A program made the translations under genes and the position numbers. From positions 48,174,001 to 48,238,000 of the forward strand of contig JBITNC010000001.1 of NCBI GenBank assembly GCA_050084985.1: 64,000 nt of DNA, in the 5' to 3' direction. Source of the DNA: Nageia nagi. Lineage: Eukaryota; Pinophyta. How positions within the stretch are numbered: position 1 is the first letter of the stretch; every line of letters starts with the position of its first letter. Shown piece after piece: positions 45,236 to 58,275 of the stretch. The notes beneath the pieces were generated by a model. That model was given only the letters and a program-made list of their open reading frames with translations, did no database searches and had not been told where the DNA came from.

Positions 45236-45960
45236 CATATCAATTAAACCCAAATTATAAAATACATATCAATGAAACATTAGATAAAATGCTTGAAGCA
45301 GGTACCATTTCACTAGTTTATAAAACCAAATGGATTAGTCCTATGGTGATCCAACACAAAAAGAAAGGTGACCTCAAAATCTATGTTGAATTTAGAGATC
45401 TTAATAAAGCTTATGAACATGATCCTTTTCCCACATCATTTATATAAGAAACCTTAGAAAATTTCATCAAGAATGAAGTATATTCCTTTACATATGGATT
45501 TTCTAAATACCATTAAGTTAAAATTGCTAAAGAGGATTAACCCAAAATGATATTCACAACTGAATGGGGATCATTCATGTACAACATTATATTATTTAGG
45601 ATTAAGAATGTATCAGTGATGTTCTTATGAATCATGATCCAAGCATTCAAAGACTTTATTCATGAATTCTTGGAATTATACCTAGATGATTGGATAGTAT
45701 ATGGTATGATGAAAAACCATACTCATGCATTATGACTAATGTTTAAGCGATGTTGATAACTATGAATCTCACTTAAATTAAAAAAAACTATCTATTTGCA
45801 ACACCCTATGGAGTCTTATTAGGTCATATTATCTGTAAATAAGGACTAATGGTAGATCAAAAAAACATAACCATACTATTAAATATACCCCCACCCACCA
45901 CTGTAAAAGAAGTACAAAGGTTCATAGGATCAAAAAGCTATTATTGGAAGTTTATCAAAA
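45236..45960 (+). pseudogene. Gypsy-5 reverse transcriptase
   Basis: NETLDKMLEAGTISLVYKTKWISPMVI, KGDLKIYVEFRDLNKAYEHDPFP, GFSKYH-VKIAKED, MIFTTEWGSFMYNIILFRIKN and LELYLDDWIVYG (YLDDW at 45679-45693) are the standard blocks. The first catalytic Asp (FTDGFS) reads Tyr. After a frameshift, ATPYGVLLGHIICK-GLMVD and PPPTTVKEVQRFIGSKSYYWKFIKNY follow. The Trp after YLDD and the TEWGSF motif mark one large plant gypsy family. Confidence 0.92.
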
Positions 45961-46560
45961 ACTATGTTGCTTTACCCATTCTTATCAATGACTTAACCAA
46001 GAAGAATTAATACTTTTATTTATCCCAACAATGTTAGGAAAATGTTGACCTTCTAAAACTCAAACTATCAAAAGCCTCAATATTGATATTCCCATACTGG
46101 ACAAAAGAGTTTCATGTGCATGTTGACATGAGTATTAAAAAAAATGTTGTACTCACCCATCTTGGTCAAGGTAACATTTATTGCCAATCTATTCCTCCAA
46201 ATAAAAGGTGGTAGATGTAGAAAAGAACTACATTATAATAGAGCAATAAGCACTAATTATGGTAAATGCCCTTCAAAAATTTCATCATTATCTATTAGCC
46301 ACAATGTTTATTTTTCAAATATCATGAGGCGTTAAGATATCACCTAAAAAAATAGATCATCTAAGGATGGATTTATAGTTGGCTATTCCTATTTCAAGAA
46401 TTCACTTTTAAGGTCATTTTCAAACCAAGAAACTTAAATTTGATCCTTGATATGTTATTAAAAATTGACAATGGTGAAACTTTGAAAATCAATGATGACT
46501 TACCAAATGCCCACTTATTCCAAGTAGAAGTAGTTTCAAATGACACAGAGGAAATATCAG
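45961..46560 (+). pseudogene. Gypsy-5 RNase H
   Basis: After frameshifts, ASILIFPYWTKEFHVHVDMSIKKNVVLTHLGQGNIYCQSI matches the V-x-V-D-A-S block (VHVD retained). FKVIFKPRNLNLILDMLLKIDNGE near 46405-46475 matches the end of the domain (DHLSR-I-x-x-GE). Confidence 0.8.
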
Positions 46561-47795
46561 CTTTTCTAACATTAGGATAATTCCCTAATGGTCTATCCTC
46601 AAAAGAACAAAGTAAACTACTAATCAAAGCAACACTATATGCTTTTGTATCTAAAGAACTTTATAAAATTGGTATGGATGAAATAATTCATTGTATATCA
46701 CTCCCAAATGAATGAGATAACATCCTTAGAGAGGCACATGATGGACTAGTCAAAGGCCATTTTGGTGGAGACCTAATGAGAAAGAAAGTATTATAGGTTG
46801 TATTGTGATGGCCTACTCTTCACTGTGATGCCTACTACTATGCTAAGAGTTGTGACATATATCAAATAGTTAATCACCCATTAACTTGGGATGAACTCCC
46901 ACTTCAATCCATTGCTACCCCTACGACCATTTGAAAAATGGGCGATTGAATTTATAGGTCCTATTCAACCCTAGCATGAAAATCTAGGGTTTGATATATC
47001 ATTATTGGAGTTGAATATCTTACTCAATGGGAAGAAACTAAGGAATTAAAATATTGCAAATCTCAATTAGCAACCACATTTATATACAAGAACATAATTA
47101 CAATGTTTGAGTGTTCGAAGGAAATCATTAATGATCAAGAAAAATATTTTGTTAATCACACCATCAAAGAATTACTTAATAAATTTATGATTAAGCACAA
47201 TCAGAGTTCTCCATACCATCCACAAGCAAATGGAGCTATCAAAGTAATCAACAAAATCCTTAAGTGAATATTAACAAAAATCATATTCATCGATCGCTCA
47301 AATTAGGAAGAAAAACTACTAGCAGTACTTTAGGCATATAGAATAACTTATAAATAGTTAAAAAATAAACATCTTTTGATTTCGTTTATGGACTCAAAGC
47401 GATTTTCCCCATATAATTTCAAGTTCTATCATTAAGAATCATCCTAGCAAAATGACTTTATAAAATTAGTCACTACAAGAATAACTATTTATCCTCAACC
47501 AAATCAATGAAAATCAATGGATAGCTTTATAAAACCAAATTCAAGAAAAGAATTGATAAAAAGCATGACAAGATAGATATATTAGAAATCAAATAATTCA
47601 AATTCGATGATAAAGTTCTTCTATATGATAGTAGGTATAAACATAATTTAGGGAAATTAAAAATTTGATAGCTTAGTTTATATGTAGTCCAAGCTATTAA
47701 ATGAGAAGGAACTGTACAACTAAAACTATTAGATGGGAAAAATTGATAAGGTTTTGTAAACAATCATAGATAAAAGTTATATATTCCTTGAAAAG
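46561..47795 (+). pseudogene. Gypsy-5 integrase
   Basis: NEWDNILREAHDGLVKGHFGG (zinc-finger His pair), SCDIYQIVNHPLTWDELPL (second Cys lost), KWAIEFIGPIQP (first Asp reads Glu), NDQEKYFVNHTIKELLNKFMIKHNQSSPYHPQANGAIKVINKIL in pieces: second Asp present, catalytic Glu changed to Lys near 47235. The C-terminal segment FDDKVLLYDSRYKHNLGKLKI and GTVQLKLLDGKN near 47605-47745 ends Pol around 47795. Confidence 0.88.
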
Positions 47796-48780
47796 AGTAG
47801 GGAATCACATAATAAATACATATAATAGCCAAAATACTTATATTATAGTAGGAAATTTACAATAGGCATTGTATTATAGATCACTCATTTTTTTGTTATA
47901 CAAAAATAATCCCATATAACTCTACAATACATTCCTTATCTCTCTTGACCCAAAACTTATTAAGTTGGGGAGTATATTGCATTTGAAAAATATTCTTTCA
48001 TACCATAGGAGATATAAAAAAAAAGAAAGAATCGAAACTCCTTAGAAAATATGAATCCATGATGAGTAGTTTCACCATCATAACTAGCAATTTCGTAGCC
48101 AGATCTAGATGCAGGGATGATGTTAACTAGGTGGAAAGTTCCAAATGAAGTTGTAGTTGATTCCCTATGATAACAATAGTAATGTAGTAATATATCTTGA
48201 TAATTTTTCTTTCTATAAAACCAACTAGTGTCGCTCTTCTAGTATACGTAACATTTCCTCCATCTTTGCATCTAAAATACCATCACCCTCAAGTAATTGA
48301 ACCACCATTGCTTGCAGATCCATCTATCTAGCTCTAATACACCACCCAAGAAACAAAAATAAATATATAAAAAGGAAATAAGAAATTAAATATTGATAAT
48401 AAGAATTTATAGGTAAATTCTAATGACATTATTAATATAAATGATGTTAATCATATTAATTAGAGATCATCCTAATTATCTTCACATGCAAAAAATAAAT
48501 CCCAAAACCAAGTGAATGATCCATGTTGCATTAGGATTCTAAATAGGCACTACATGGCATAGAAATACCACCTTGAAAAATTAGCCAATGTGAGTGGAGA
48601 GTACCATTTGAAATAAATGCGTTGAATGCATACAACACTGACATAATGGACATTGCAACACCATCAATCAAATAAATGCTCATGGTATACCAACTCACCA
48701 ACCATTGAATGCACTCTAACAATCATCGAATAAACTACAATCCTACCAATATTACATGCAATACCACTTACCAATTATAA
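47796..48780 (+). other. Gypsy-5 noncoding spacer after Pol
   Basis: AT-rich, no sustained frame in sense. It separates the end of Pol from a second coding-like zone. No PPT or LTR occurs here, so the element continues. Confidence 0.5.
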
Positions 48781-48784
48781 ACCC

Positions 48785-48845
48785 TATAAATACCTTATTT
48801 AATAACTAGAATACTCCACCAAAATAACAAACATAGTAATACAGA
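48785..48845 (+). promoter_or_regulatory. Candidate internal promoter of the Gypsy-5 3' region
   Basis: TATAAATA at 48785-48792 stands in a less AT-biased context (AACCC-TATAAATACC), followed 40-60 bases on by a purine-rich leader-like stretch. It lies between Pol and the extra coding-like zone, as expected for a separate transcript. The evidence is by eye only. Confidence 0.3.
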
Positions 48846-51800
48846 GGAAGCAACAAAGACACAAGTAGCAGAGAGTTATAGAGCCACCAGTAGAGAAGTT
48901 AACTAGTTAAAGTGAGGGAAATGATACTAAAGAGGAAGAAATACCATCTTATTAATCATGAGGAGGATCAATTTGTGTAAATACCACTTGGCTACCATTT
49001 CATAGAGCTATCAAACAAAGTACAAGGCATCGACAAGTCAATATCAAACATAAGAAACTATGAAGCTAGAAGATCCCAAGATCTTAGAAGTGCAAGTAGA
49101 TATGTTTGTATTCACATTGGAATATAAAAAGGTATTCAAAATATGGTGAAATTCATCTATAGCCACTACCATGAAAACCATCTATGGTTGAACAAGCCAT
49201 ATGAAATAACATAAAAATCATAGAATGGGTAATCAAATTGAAGTAGAAGGGATCCCAACATTACCACTTAACATATAGAAGAAATCCAATAAAAGATATA
49301 GCGATAGAGAACCTGATAGGCATGAAAATAAATATAAAGGTGATAGAATTTAGTTCTATTATTTTACACCTTGTTTAAGCAATAGTAGTCATCATTTCTT
49401 AAAGATTGTACTACAACAAAAATGTTAATAGTATCAACTAGCATAGAGCATGATGGCGTATAAAATAATATATAAAAACATATAATTTGGTATTATAGAC
49501 ATATTCTAGGAGCAGCTAGGGTAGGAAAACCATTTGATCAATTCTATAGTCAAGAAAAATATAGTGTTTAAGTATGAATCTTTTTAGTTTTGGTTGCCAT
49601 GTACTTTTTATGAAGGTTACATTTTGAATAATCAAATTTAGTAACTTGACATAAAGGAAAGTGAGGGGAGAAAGTTGTTAGTAAAATGGAGAAAATTAAC
49701 ATTGGAGAACATGAGGTTAATCATCAAAATTTACAATGATCTCCATGGTCAAATTGTGAACTTCACAGCATGGGTCAAAGAGGTTCGAAGTCTTATCCAA
49801 GGGAATACAAGAATACCAACACGAACCATCACTAAATTCAAGAAGTTCAATAATTTATTAAAATTAGTAGTGATAGTTAACAACATATTATTGAGTTCTA
49901 ATGATCCAAAATTAGCATATTTATAGGCTAGGTTCCCATATAAAGTCAACTATGGTGAATACCAAAAACTCATCGAACAAGTTAAGAGGAGATAGGTAGA
50001 GGAGGAGGAAAAATTGATTCATCCATATTAGGTAGTTACAAGCTCCTTTATATTGATTCATTCATCCTTATGGAATACAGCAAGGTAAAAATAACAAAAC
50101 TCAAAGAATGAATCCTTAGAGGAGGAACCCTAACAAACTTGATATTGAAGGCAACACATCAACGAAGGACCTAGATATGAAGCAGAAATAAATAAAGTTG
50201 ATCAACTAAGAACAACTATAGATTTAGTAGTTATGGAGTATCAAATGTTAGGGAATCTACCCACATTATCATCGATGATCAACCATAATCACCACCATAT
50301 GTACAACCTAGAGAATCAACTCAAACATCATAGCCTATAGAAGTAAGCTTTGATTCATTTGTTATAATATTTGTTCCAATTTCTACTTCAATTTTCATTC
50401 TTATTTATGTTACTAGTACAACCTCCATTTCAATATTGATACCCACCACTACCTCCCATACATTATTTATACCCCAAGGCTATAAGCTCATCGATGCTAC
50501 CATTATCACCACTAGTCTGACAGACTAACCCTTTACCAGCCAATAATAACTCCCTTGCCATTACACCAAAATAGGGTAAGCAATCATCCTTAGACACATT
50601 CATGCCTAGAATCTATTACACATCCATTGCTCAATTCATAAAACCATATAACTTACCGATTCTAGATTCCCATCTTACATAAAACTAACATCATAGTATG
50701 ATCGATACAAACTATTTTTCCATCCACAATCACTTCTTAATTAGTGAGACAATAAATAAGAACATTGATGCATTCCATTGAACTCATGAGTTCAAACACT
50801 AAGAGCTCATGAGGATAGCCCATTCGATTATTTACCAACTCCAACATCACATTACTTACCCTTCCATCCCATCGATTAGACTATATGAGAAACTAGAATA
50901 GTTGGCTTCTTCCATCTTTACCAAACTAACTTAGCCCACTGAAACACCTAAGCTCACCACCATTATCATCAGTAATTCCCATCCATTGATTTCCACCCCA
51001 AGCACAACATCGAGGAGCACTTGAAGGCAATTACCAGTACCAAGAGGAGCCAGAGAGGATAACAACCACTTACAAGATTGAGGTGCAGGAATATAAGGAA
51101 TAAATAACTTAGTTAAAGGATTTTTGGTAGGCTAAAATCATGATAATAGTTACTAATCCATACCAAATAGAACATGAAGCTACATTGAGAAACCTTCACC
51201 TCTAAAAAGATAAGGAATTGTACACACTCCAATAGAAATAGGCTAAGGAGGTTGAAGAGCTTCGCATTGGGAAGGAGATGGTTTAAAAACTTCTCTAAGT
51301 AGAGATGCAATATAAAACAAGGTTGGGTAACCAAAATAATTAGTTAAAGGAAGAGATTGATTGACTCAAAAAGAGTTGGAATAACTCCTAGCCATGAAAG
51401 TAGAAATAGATGACTAAATAATGAAGTAGAAAGGTAAATACTTTTCAAATAGAGTTGAAATAACTTCGAAAAACTAAAAGAAAAAATTATGAGTAGTATA
51501 AGGTGGAACTAGCCAATTTTGCTAAAGAAATAAGGTTTATCTCCAAAGTATAAGATCATTTATTTTATATCCATACCTTCATTAGTCAACTCAAATAGAT
51601 CAGTCTGAAAGATATCAATACCAGATGGTCAATTCTAACTATGAGCATAATAAATATGAAAGTAATTTTCACTCCCATCTAATAAACTCTAAGAGATAAC
51701 AATAATAAACCATAAATGTTAGTCCTATATAAGAAAAAAAAGAAAGGGAAACCACATTCAAGAATACACTTAAGGAGTAAACAGATTAGTAATGTGCATC

Positions 51801-51965
51801 ACTAATAGATAACCTAGTTGGAATATTTTATCACCAAGGAAATAATCATCTCCTTTCAAGAAATCCAAGAAAATTCATCTTATCACTCTCTATCAATAAA
51901 TCATCCATGATATAAAGGTTTGGATTCTTCAATGGGAGAAATATTCATCTCAACCTAGTTTTACC
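48846..51965 (+). pseudogene. Gypsy-5 extra 3' coding-like region, first part
   Basis: Sense readings after Pol: MKLEDPKILEVQVDMFVFTLEY near 49059; LVKWRKLTLENMRLIIKIYNDLHGQIVNFTAWVKEVRSLIQG at 49678-49800; RFPYKVNYGEYQKLIEQVKRR near 49930; a Pro/Ser/Thr-rich stretch near 50280-51000; and a Lys/Glu-rich, perhaps coiled-coil stretch at 51060-51550. I recognise no family. Additional ORFs downstream of Pol are known in some plant gypsy lineages. Copia-2 cuts it at 51965. Confidence 0.45.
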
Positions 51966-52456
51966 TGCAAGGAACTAACATAACAAGATAAATCCTAATC
52001 TACCAAGATCACATGAAAGCTCTCAATTACATATAACAAACTCACAAAGCAATCTCACAAAGATAACACAATATGTAAGTGGTTCCTCCAACTAGGAGTG
52101 CATCCACTAACTAAATCTTTATTCAATCACAAATACAACTCTCTTACAATCTTCATAATCTCAACTCCTAAACACTATCCTCTACACAACTTTACTCATA
52201 AATTAGTGTGTGATCCAAAGAGAGAGCCTTCTATTTATAAGCCAAAATCTCTCTTTGTATCACCCTTTTATCCAATGTACAAAAGCATGACATGCACATC
52301 CTTTTACCAAAGGGGCATGGTCATAACATGAGTGTAGTACAAGTTACATTATCATATATATTAAATACTTAATGTATCAAATGATACCCTTAAGTATTAG
52401 TGAACTACATAGAAGATTTAATACAAACCTTTACAATAATACATTATCATTCAACA
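51966..52456 (-). repeat. Copia-2 3' LTR, with PPT beyond
   Basis: This 491-bp repeat matches 60135-60634 (TGCAAGGAACTAACATAAC against TGAAGGAATTAACACTAAC at the left edge; ends TTCAACA). The next bases (CTCCCTTAATGTC) give a minus-strand purine tract, AAGGGAG, the PPT. On the minus strand TTATAAATAGAAGGCTCTC (near 52240) is a good TATA region. Confidence 0.9.
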
Positions 52457-53250
52457 CTCCCTTAATGTCAATATTGGGATAGAGCATAAGAGAGAAAAGA
52501 AGAGAAAGTAAGAGAGTTCTCCTAAATAAATACAACAAGATGAGAACTTTTTACATATTTGTGAAGTAAGAAAGATCTAGTTTGAGACTCATACTTTGCC
52601 AAATATAATCATTAACACAAATGGTTTCAATGTTATGAAGTAGTCATCCAACTGGAAGTCATAAGAGTCTCAAGAGCTTGCATACATGAGGTAAGTAACC
52701 TACAATCTCAAAGGAACTTGCAAGTATAAGTAGCTCAAATAATAAGATCAGTTAGATGCATCATATTCATATCAACAAGGATAGATGAATCACAAAATGC
52801 CATCATGAACTATCAATTGTGCACTATAAGTCATCATAAGATGCCATGCCAAAAACTTATAGTCACCTATATATATAAAATATGTTGATTATCATTACAA
52901 AATAGATCATTCACATAAAGTTCCTCATATATGGATAACTTAACAATGCCTAAAAGATACATAAGAGTTTCTCACACATGGATAATGAATAGTGCAAGAT
53001 TAGACCAAAATAGAGCATGCACATACGAGTTCCTCTCATATGGATAATTGAAAATGCTAAAAGACACATAAGAGTTTCCTCACACATGGATAATTGAATA
53101 GTTATAGATTGGCCAATTTGTAAAACAAGATCCTTACATAGAGCGAACTTACATGAAACAACAAAATCAACACTATACAATACAAAATCCTCTAGGGGTG
53201 AAGTTTTCATCACAAAAGAATTCAAAATTCGACTCCCCCTTGGAGCAACT
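52457..53250 (-). other. Copia-2 3' untranslated zone
   Basis: Between RNase H and the PPT. A 105-codon open stretch (53267-52950) starts inside the last RNase H motif and runs on without domain motifs. It holds a direct repeat of CACACATGGATAAT around 52975-53100. Confidence 0.5.
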
Positions 53251-53640
53251 TTACCAACCCATAGCATCCTAAGCTTACAATACTAAGCTTTTGGAGGGGC
53301 TTAGTGAAAAATCATGAAGTTCAAGGTGCATGGAAACTCCGTTAATACCATAAGAACCTTCTCCATGATAAAATGGGCATGGATTTTATATGTTTTGTTC
53401 TTTGATGGAACAATGATTCTTAACAAAAAATAGCTGATTGATTATCTAAGAAAAGATCAAAGATGAGCCATCTTGCTCATAACATATAGTTGCTTTAGGA
53501 AAAGCCAAGAAGATAGCACTTAAACCAATGCTAAACACATATGCAGAGGTTGACTTCTTATAATCTCTATCTCCCCATAGTCAAAATTTGAGAATCCAAA
53601 GAGAACAAATGAGGACAACTTGGAATACTTGAAAGCAAGA
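53251..53640 (-). pseudogene. Copia-2 RNase H, C-terminal part
   Basis: FSNFDYGEIE (the S-D-x-D-Y-GGD block), HAHFIMEKVLMVL and APPKA-YCKLRMLWVGK match the end of copia RNase H. Middle parts are lost to frameshifts. Confidence 0.7.
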
Positions 53641-53989
53641 TCCTTAGTCCCTATAACATACCTTAAGATTTACTTAATAGCATTGAGGTGCTCAACATAA
53701 GGTTCCTTCATGAATCTGCCATCAGATTCACTACAAAGGCAATATCTAACCTAGATATAGTCAAATATAAAAATAATACCAATTACTTAGTTGTAAGCTA
53801 TAGCATCAGCTAACTGAGAGTTGAGCTTAGAGAAATAGTGATTTAGGAGAGATTGGGATTACAGCATGTCTACACTCCTCCATTCCAAACTTTGCAAAGA
53901 TGTTTGATATATACTTATATTGATTTAGGTAAGTACAATCTTTGTATTGATATACTTGCATTTCAAGATAGTAGTGCAAGAGACCAAGA

Positions 53990-54720
53990 TCAATCATTTC
54001 AAATGTTGCTTTAAATTTGGATATGCACTCTTGAATGATTTCATCAATTGTTCTTAGTAATCAAAAGACCATCCACATAAAGGAGAATCAAGACCACGTC
54101 TTTTCTTTGATTGAGCACATATAGATCAAAGTTAAAAAAATGCTTGGAGAATCTAATTCTGCAAAGTAACTTAAAATCTTTTTGTACTAGCTCTAGGTGC
54201 TTGCTTAAATCCATACAATGACTTCTTTAGTTTGCATGCAAAAGACTCTTTGCCTTCTATAATAAAACTTCTAGTTGATTCATAAAGATTTTCACATCTA
54301 AGTCACCATTGAAAAATGCACTCTTGACATCAAGTTGAAAAATTTCCATCTTTAAGCTGCAAAAAGAGCAAAGATAACTCTCATAGTAGGCATCATTTCC
54401 ATAGGAGCAAAGGTTTCTTCATAATCTACATCATATTTCTAAGCAAAACCTTTAGCTACTAACATTACCTCGTATTTCTCAATATCTCCAACTAAATTGA
54501 ACTTGACCTTGTAAAATCCACTTATTTCCAATCACATTCTTTTCATTGGGATAAGGAACAAAGTCTTATGTCTTATTTTTTATAAGCACCTCATATTCCA
54601 CTTTCATGGCTTCCATCCAGCACTCATGCTTAGAAGCTTCTTTGAAGGTTGAGGGCTATGCTTGTTTTCAATCTTGGAAATTAAGGATTTGTTTAAGGTC
54701 ATGCTCCTTTTTACCCTTTG
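53990..54720 (-). pseudogene. Copia-2 reverse transcriptase
   Basis: Minus strand: VEYEVLIKNKT-DFVPYPNEKNVIGNKWI, IFQLDVKSAFFNGDLDVKIFMNQ (catalytic Asp in LDVKSAF), FSKHFFNFDLYVLNQRKDVVLILLYVDGLLIT near 54160-54060. The second Asp of YVDD reads Gly. Otherwise a standard copia RT with stops. Confidence 0.88.
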
Positions 54721-54989
54721 TGTTGAAGAATTTTTTTCTGAGATGACTTGTCTACATCAATATCCAACCAGCTAGGATCAACTGAAGAGTCCTTTGGATC
54801 ATCAACATTCTCATTAGAAGTAGATTCATAGGAAGTTCATTGAACTTTACATCCCTTGAAATGAATACTACTTTATAAGTTGGAAGTAGAGCTTGTAGCC
54901 TCTATGCTAACTATCATAACCCAAAAAGATGCATTTTTAACTTTTTTGTCCAACTTTTCCTTTTCTCAAAATAATGTAGGAGAATGCTT

Positions 54990-55690
54990 CACAACCAAAA
55001 CCCTTAAGGTGAGAAATGTTAGGTTTTCTTCCTAACCATGCCTCAAAAGGAGTTTTAATCTGAATGGCTTTTTTGGGAACACCTATTTAAGGTGTAAATA
55101 GCAATTCTCATAGCTTCACCCCATAAGAATTTAAGAATATTACCCAACATTCATCTAGCCATCTCCATAATTGTTCTATTTTTTCTTTCAACAAAACCAT
55201 TCTACTGAGAAGTTTTAAGGAATTGTAAACTATCTCTTGATTCTATACTTAGCACAATAATCATTGAACTCATTATTGTTATATTCTCCCCCATTATTTG
55301 ATCTCAACATTTTGATTTTAAGGTTAGTTTTGATTCTCAACAAAGGCCTTAAAAAAAAACCAAACTCTTATAGGTTTGGTCCTTGTGCTCAAGTATATAC
55401 CAAAGGTTATCCTACTAAAGTTATCAATGAAGGTCAAGATTAAGATGCTCCTCCAATGACTTTGTCTAAAAAACCCATAAAATCTAATGCACAAGTTAAG
55501 AGGTTGATATGCTCTTGTTGCCTTATCTTTTTCAAACTTTTGTCTATGCATCTTGCCAAAAATGCATTTCTTGCATAGGCCAATCGAAGAAGAAATTGAA
55601 GGTAAACTTTCTACAAGTTCTTGGTCTTTCATGACTTGAATACTCTTGTGGTTAAGGTGCCCTAAATAATGTGCCAAAGATTACCTTTAG
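54990..55690 (-). pseudogene. Copia-2 integrase
   Basis: A 117-codon stretch (55677-55324) reads YLGHLNHKSIQVMKDQELVESLPSI then GLCKKCIFGKMHRQKFEK (HHCC zinc finger), then LTFIDNFSRITFGIYL (FIDDFSR with Asp to Asn). NGFVERKNRTIMEMAR near 55205-55155 includes the catalytic Glu. The first core Asp (SDVCGP) is lost in RFYGFF. Confidence 0.88.
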
Positions 55691-57050
55691 AACACACACT
55701 AGAATTAAGACACATCTTTGATGGAACTTGATCCATAATGTATTAGTTATCTTTCACTAATCCTTTAACCAAAGTGGTAAGTCCTTTTTTAATGCACCAT
55801 GATTGAGACTCAAACTCAAAAGAGTACAATTTTCTAGCAACTTGGATCATGAAGAGAAGATTCACCTTAACTTAGGAACATAGAGAACATTTTCTAGAAA
55901 CCTTTTCATGAATTAGCACACTCCCAATTCCTTGAATTTAAGGGTAGAGTTATCACCTATCACAATAGCATCCTTTTTATACTTGTGAAAGTTTTCAAAC
56001 TTTTTTTTTCAAAGCCTAGGTGATTGGTGCAACAAATCAACAATCCATTCAGATGAAAAAGAGTAAGACATGGAGTAGAGGCCATAGCAAAAATTAGTAT
56101 GAATATTCTTTTTTCCTTTGTATTTCTTTACATTTCCATTACCTTTATTCTTTTCTTCTTTTTTTTTGTAGCAATCAATTTCTTTGTGACCTTGAATGCC
56201 ATAATATTTACAATTACCATCAAATTTTTCTTAGATAAGAAGTGTTTGCTTTGTTTTTTCTATATCTTTGCTTGAAATGATTATTATTGCATTGTTCTTG
56301 CTATTTGGTTGTTTTTCCTATTATTCCTACTATATTGTAGCCACTACCTCTTTCTCAAACCTTTTGAAGGAAGAAAGATAAATTTTCTTTGATGGGTTTA
56401 ACTTCTTCTTGAAAGGATTTTGGTTGCTCCAAGAGCAACGTTATTATCCTTAAGAGAAGAAATCAACATCTTATTGTTAAGGGTTTTCTCATGCTTCAAT
56501 AGGTGCCTTGAAAGGTTTTTAAAGGAGAAGAATTTTTCTTCATCATCAAACTTGTTTTCATAACCATCACAAAGTTTCCAAATTTTGAATAAAAGGCTTT
56601 TGAAGAATGATGAAGGCCATGAACTCATCATGATCCATTGCATCACAAGCAACAAGTTGGGTCCTTAGGTCAATGATTTTGTTCAAGTAGATAGTCACAT
56701 TTTCATTTTTCCTTTGATAAGATTGAAGCAAATTTTGAGAATGATAAATCTTTTTAAAATTTTGAACAAGGTAGATTTGCTTAAGCTTATCCCATGCTTT
56801 CTTTGTTGAGGTTGAGAGGAAATCATTAGGAGCACATCATCTAAAACTACATGATAAATCATGGGGATTGCCAACTCATTCTTTAGTTGTAAGCCTCTAG
56901 TGCCTTCTCATTTATAGGAGGTACAAGGTTCTCATTCACTATTTGCCAAAGCTTCCTTACCTATAATTCAGCTCTTATCCAAGGTTCCCAAATCCCATAG
57001 TTGGAACCATCAAGAATGTGTTTCAGTAAAAAGGATTCTCCTATTTTTTA
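55691..57050 (-). pseudogene. Copia-2 gag and protease
   Basis: Minus strand from about 57000: LWDLGTLDKS-type opening of a copia Gag (family pattern NYGIWEPW), LKNELAIPMIYHVVLDDV, an open stretch 56655-56398 (SLLFKIWKLCDGYENKFDDEEKFF), the knuckle CKYYGIQGHKEIDCYKKKE near 56215-56160 (second Cys changed to Tyr), and protease pieces (FSSEWIVDLLHQ; SWIVDSGAS expected) near 56060. The start codon is not certain. Confidence 0.8.
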
Positions 57051-57919
57051 CATAAGAATGTGAAATAATAAGCATGTGGTTTTTAATAAACAACATTAAA
57101 TATTAATTTTAGCTAGGTAAATAATACATGTTATATTTAACACTAAAGACATGTTTGATTTGATTCATAAATGCAAATGTTTTACAATTCAAATAATAAC
57201 CATGTACCCAAATATATTTTTCATCTCAAGAATCATAGATGTAGAGTGACATTGTTGAGGCTGTTTTCTTATCTAAAATTAAGCCTTCACTTGGATGCCC
57301 ACACAAGAGGAGCCCAAGTACTACCAATCCTCAACCAGTTCCCCTTGGGCAATAATATACTATCATAAGGAGAAGTACTAGCTATTTTCTAAGGTTCTAA
57401 TATTTATTAGATTGAACCAAATTATTAATATTGATTAGGTTTCAAGTTGTCCTCTAGGTTTTAGGATAATCCCTAAATGGATGTGTGGATTTGTGGTATC
57501 ACTACACACATACCTATCCACCTATTAGAGTTAAATCCAAACCAATAGAGGACTTAGAAGTACTTAAAAAGTACATATTTTCACCACTTGGATCATCTAA
57601 CTTAAAGGCCCCAATCCGCCTATCCTCACCTCATGGCTCCCAAACAAGTCATGTTACAAAATGTACATGTAGATATGTCCATTTTAGAAGGTTATTCATA
57701 TCAATGTTTATAATTTTTGCATAAGTAAATAAGACAAGATGTGAAATATGAAGTAAAAGAGCATAAAATTAAAATTATCCATTCATAACTTGGAACCTAA
57801 GTGTCCAATGGGTTTTGTTTCACCAACCTCTAAAGGAAATCATTACATCAATCCAAATTTTGCACAAGTCCATTTTTGCATAAGAAAGTAGATTGCATCA
57901 TAACTTAAGATTTTAAGTA

Positions 57920-58275
57920 ATAGGCATGCATTACTTGACTTCAAAAAATTCTTAAGCATCTAACTTAAAAATTTAAGTTCTTAAGCATGCATTACCAAAA
58001 AAAAATTAAGTTCTAAGCATGCATTATTAACTTAAATATTAAAGTACTAAACATGCATCATTTAAGCATAAGTATGCATTAACTTAACAAATAAGTATTA
58101 AGTATCATAAAATTTAAGTATAAGCATAAGTACTAAGCATAACATGCAATTTAAGTATCAAGCATAAGTATGCATTATTCCATTAAATTAAGTAGTAAGC
58201 ATCCATCATTCCCATTAAGTAAAATATCCATAAAGTTTTTAATAAATAACTACATAGCATGCATTATTTTCGTAA
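57920..58275. repeat. Degenerate GCATGCATTA repeat cluster
   Basis: At least eight variants of AAGCATGCATTA (some AAGTATGCATTA or AACATGCATCA) occur 20-60 bases apart, mixed with TTAAGT. The spacing is irregular, so it is a motif cluster more than a true tandem array. Confidence 0.55.
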
